From contig NZ_FOCL01000007.1 of NCBI RefSeq assembly GCF_900110105.1, positions 62,001 to 126,000 on the forward strand: 64,000 bases of DNA, given 5' to 3'. The translations under genes were made by a program, and so were the position numbers. Numbering within the stretch: the first letter of the stretch is position 1; the number at the start of each line of letters is the position of its first letter. The notes below the pieces were generated by a model. That model saw only the letters and a program-made list of their open reading frames with translations. It was not told the DNA's origin and did no database searches. Below are positions 63,021-64,000 of this stretch, piece by piece. Source of the DNA: Mucilaginibacter gossypiicola (GTDB lineage: Bacteria; Bacteroidota; Bacteroidia; Sphingobacteriales; Sphingobacteriaceae).

Positions 63021-64000
63021 CTAAATAATACTGATGAGGGCACAGCCTCTTTTCATAGGCACGTTTAATTCCAGGGTTTTGGTATATGCTGTGTTTTTGA
63101 GTGGCTTCCATTTAGTTTCGCCGGGGTATAATACTTTTATTTGAAGTTTTTTCTTGTTTAGTTCAGCAAACGGCAACCTGACAATAACTGGTACTTTGCT
63201 TGTGCTCCCGCCTAACACTATCGGTATAATCACTTTGCCATTTCCTTTAAAGGCGTTAGCTTTTGCCGGTCCGTCAATTACTTGCACTATATGGGGGATA
63301 AGAAGCCACTCTCGTCCTTTTATTGCCGATAGCAGAGGCCCGTAATCTGTGTAATATTTTTCGGCCCAAGCATCCGGCTGTATACAATGGTCATTGCCAG
63401 GATATGGAGCTGTGAGGAAAGCACCAAGGTATAAATGCCGCTGAAAATAGGCATCTGGATCGGGCATTAGGTTCTCCTTGGATGCAGTCCACGCTATAAT
63501 CGGTTTAAAAAATGCCATTTGCGCGCACAGGTTTAAGCTGGAGGCCATGTAGCCAAACTCGTCATAAATTCCGTCGATATGTGCCATCAGATCTATCCGC
63601 CGGTCAAGTGGGTTACAAAAAATAACTTTGTGTGCATTATGCATTATCCGGCTTAAGGGATCCATCAAATTTTTCCAGGATATAAGCAATGATTGTGTTT
63701 TCTGCCGGTCTACCATGCTGATGTGGTCGTCGCCATTGGCGTTGTAAAATCGCATCCAATCAAGCCTGTCAATACATATGCCCGATGAGGCAGGAATATT
63801 TTTTATATGCAGCGAAGCCTGGTTTAGTAAAAATGATTTATATACCGAATCTGCCGGATCAAGTACTATGCAATCCTCCCAGTTCGAAAACAATGGCCGG
63901 TCATCCCAATCGGGCAGTAAACCTGCTGGCTTCAAAAAAGCTTTTTTTAGTTTGGTGTAAACAAAGTTATTGGGGTTTTTCCAAAGCGAATCATCGGCAA
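63021..64000 (-). CDS. unrecognised, probably glycan-related protein, C-terminal part (5' end outside window)
   Basis: The frame is open to the window edge, so this is the 3' part of a larger gene; about 326 residues are visible. It has barrel-like segments rich in Asp, Trp and Tyr: IPASSGICIDRLDWMRFYNANGDD, KVIFCNPLDRRIDLMAHIDGIYDEFGY, WAEKYYTDYGPLL and REWLLIPHIVQV. The C-terminal 90 residues are a beta domain (VPVIVRLPF, ALISII). These patterns recall TIM-barrel glycoside hydrolases with a C-terminal beta-sandwich, but I cannot assign a family. An Asp-rich second segment could hold the nucleophile. Confidence 0.65.
   Translation of the reverse strand, partial: ADDSLWKNPNNFVYTKLKKAFLKPAGLLPDWDDRPLFSNWEDCIVLDPADSVYKSFLLNQASLHIKNIPASSGICIDRLDWMRFYNANGDDHISMVDRQKTQSLLISWKNLMDPLSRIMHNAHKVIFCNPLDRRIDLMAHIDGIYDEFGYMASSLNLCAQMAFFKPIIAWTASKENLMPDPDAYFQRHLYLGAFLTAPYPGNDHCIQPDAWAEKYYTDYGPLLSAIKGREWLLIPHIVQVIDGPAKANAFKGNGKVIIPIVLGGSTSKVPVIVRLPFAELNKKKLQIKVLYPGETKWKPLKNTAYTKTLELNVPMKRGCALISII

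Noticed and set aside
1-64000. CRISPR arrays, tRNA or rRNA genes, transposases or phage genes
   Set aside because: I found no regularly spaced repeats, no cloverleaf-like sequences and no proteins of these types when reading through the window.

Overview
The window looks like a chromosome segment of a free-living, glycan-degrading member of the Bacteroidota, most likely Sphingobacteriaceae (Mucilaginibacter or Pedobacter type). This is an inference from gene content: four SusC/SusD pairs, a hybrid two-component regulator, a FecR/ECF-sigma/STN-SusC switch, many lipoproteins with Bacteroidota-type leaders, and start codons that mostly lack Shine-Dalgarno sequences. I saw no rRNA, tRNA, CRISPR array, phage or transposase gene.

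Layout. (1) 1-5751: the 3' part of a susC, then susD, a Tat-exported metallophosphoesterase and an alkaline-phosphatase-superfamily enzyme, tightly packed. This reads as an uptake locus for a phosphorylated substrate. (2) 6033-13588: housekeeping and accessory genes: a short-chain dehydrogenase, a DUF418 membrane protein, a DsbD-N-like periplasmic protein with a tiny secreted ORF ahead of it, a phosphonatase-like HAD hydrolase, a lipoprotein cytochrome c, and a Tet(X)-related flavoprotein monooxygenase divergent from an AraC regulator. (3) 13791-25130: an alpha-glucan (starch) locus with SusR-like regulator, SusC, SusD, SusE-like starch-binding protein, GH31 and GH13 lipoprotein. A terminator-like hairpin sits between the susE-like gene and GH31. 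(4) 25398-28434: a sialate-O-acetylesterase-type esterase and a beta-propeller protein. (5) 28510-38483: an alpha-mannan locus on the minus strand (STN-SusC, SusD, DUF1735/discoidin lipoprotein, GH76 with ricin-type lectin domain) controlled by FecR and a divergent ECF sigma factor. (6) 38882-46544: two GH2 beta-galactosidase-type enzymes and a PQQ-type sugar dehydrogenase. (7) 46857-61646: SusC/SusD divergent from a 1388-residue hybrid two-component system, followed by GH92, GH43 and GH43-like enzymes. (8) 61816-64000: an ECF sigma factor overlapping a four-helix membrane protein, and the 3' part of an unrecognised, probably glycan-related gene.

The main regulatory observation is a 21-bp-period direct repeat found both in the hybrid-regulator/susC intergenic region (52183-52224) and upstream of the large GH2 gene (46626-46663). 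It suggests that one regulator controls both. The main enzyme observation is that the GH92 protein carries Gln where the family's usual Gly-Asn-Glu-Pro motif has Glu. That points to a glycosyl-phosphate-cleaving or otherwise unusual GH92. Three dispersed palindromic repeats of two families lie in intergenic regions, and most transcription units end in clear hairpin terminators.
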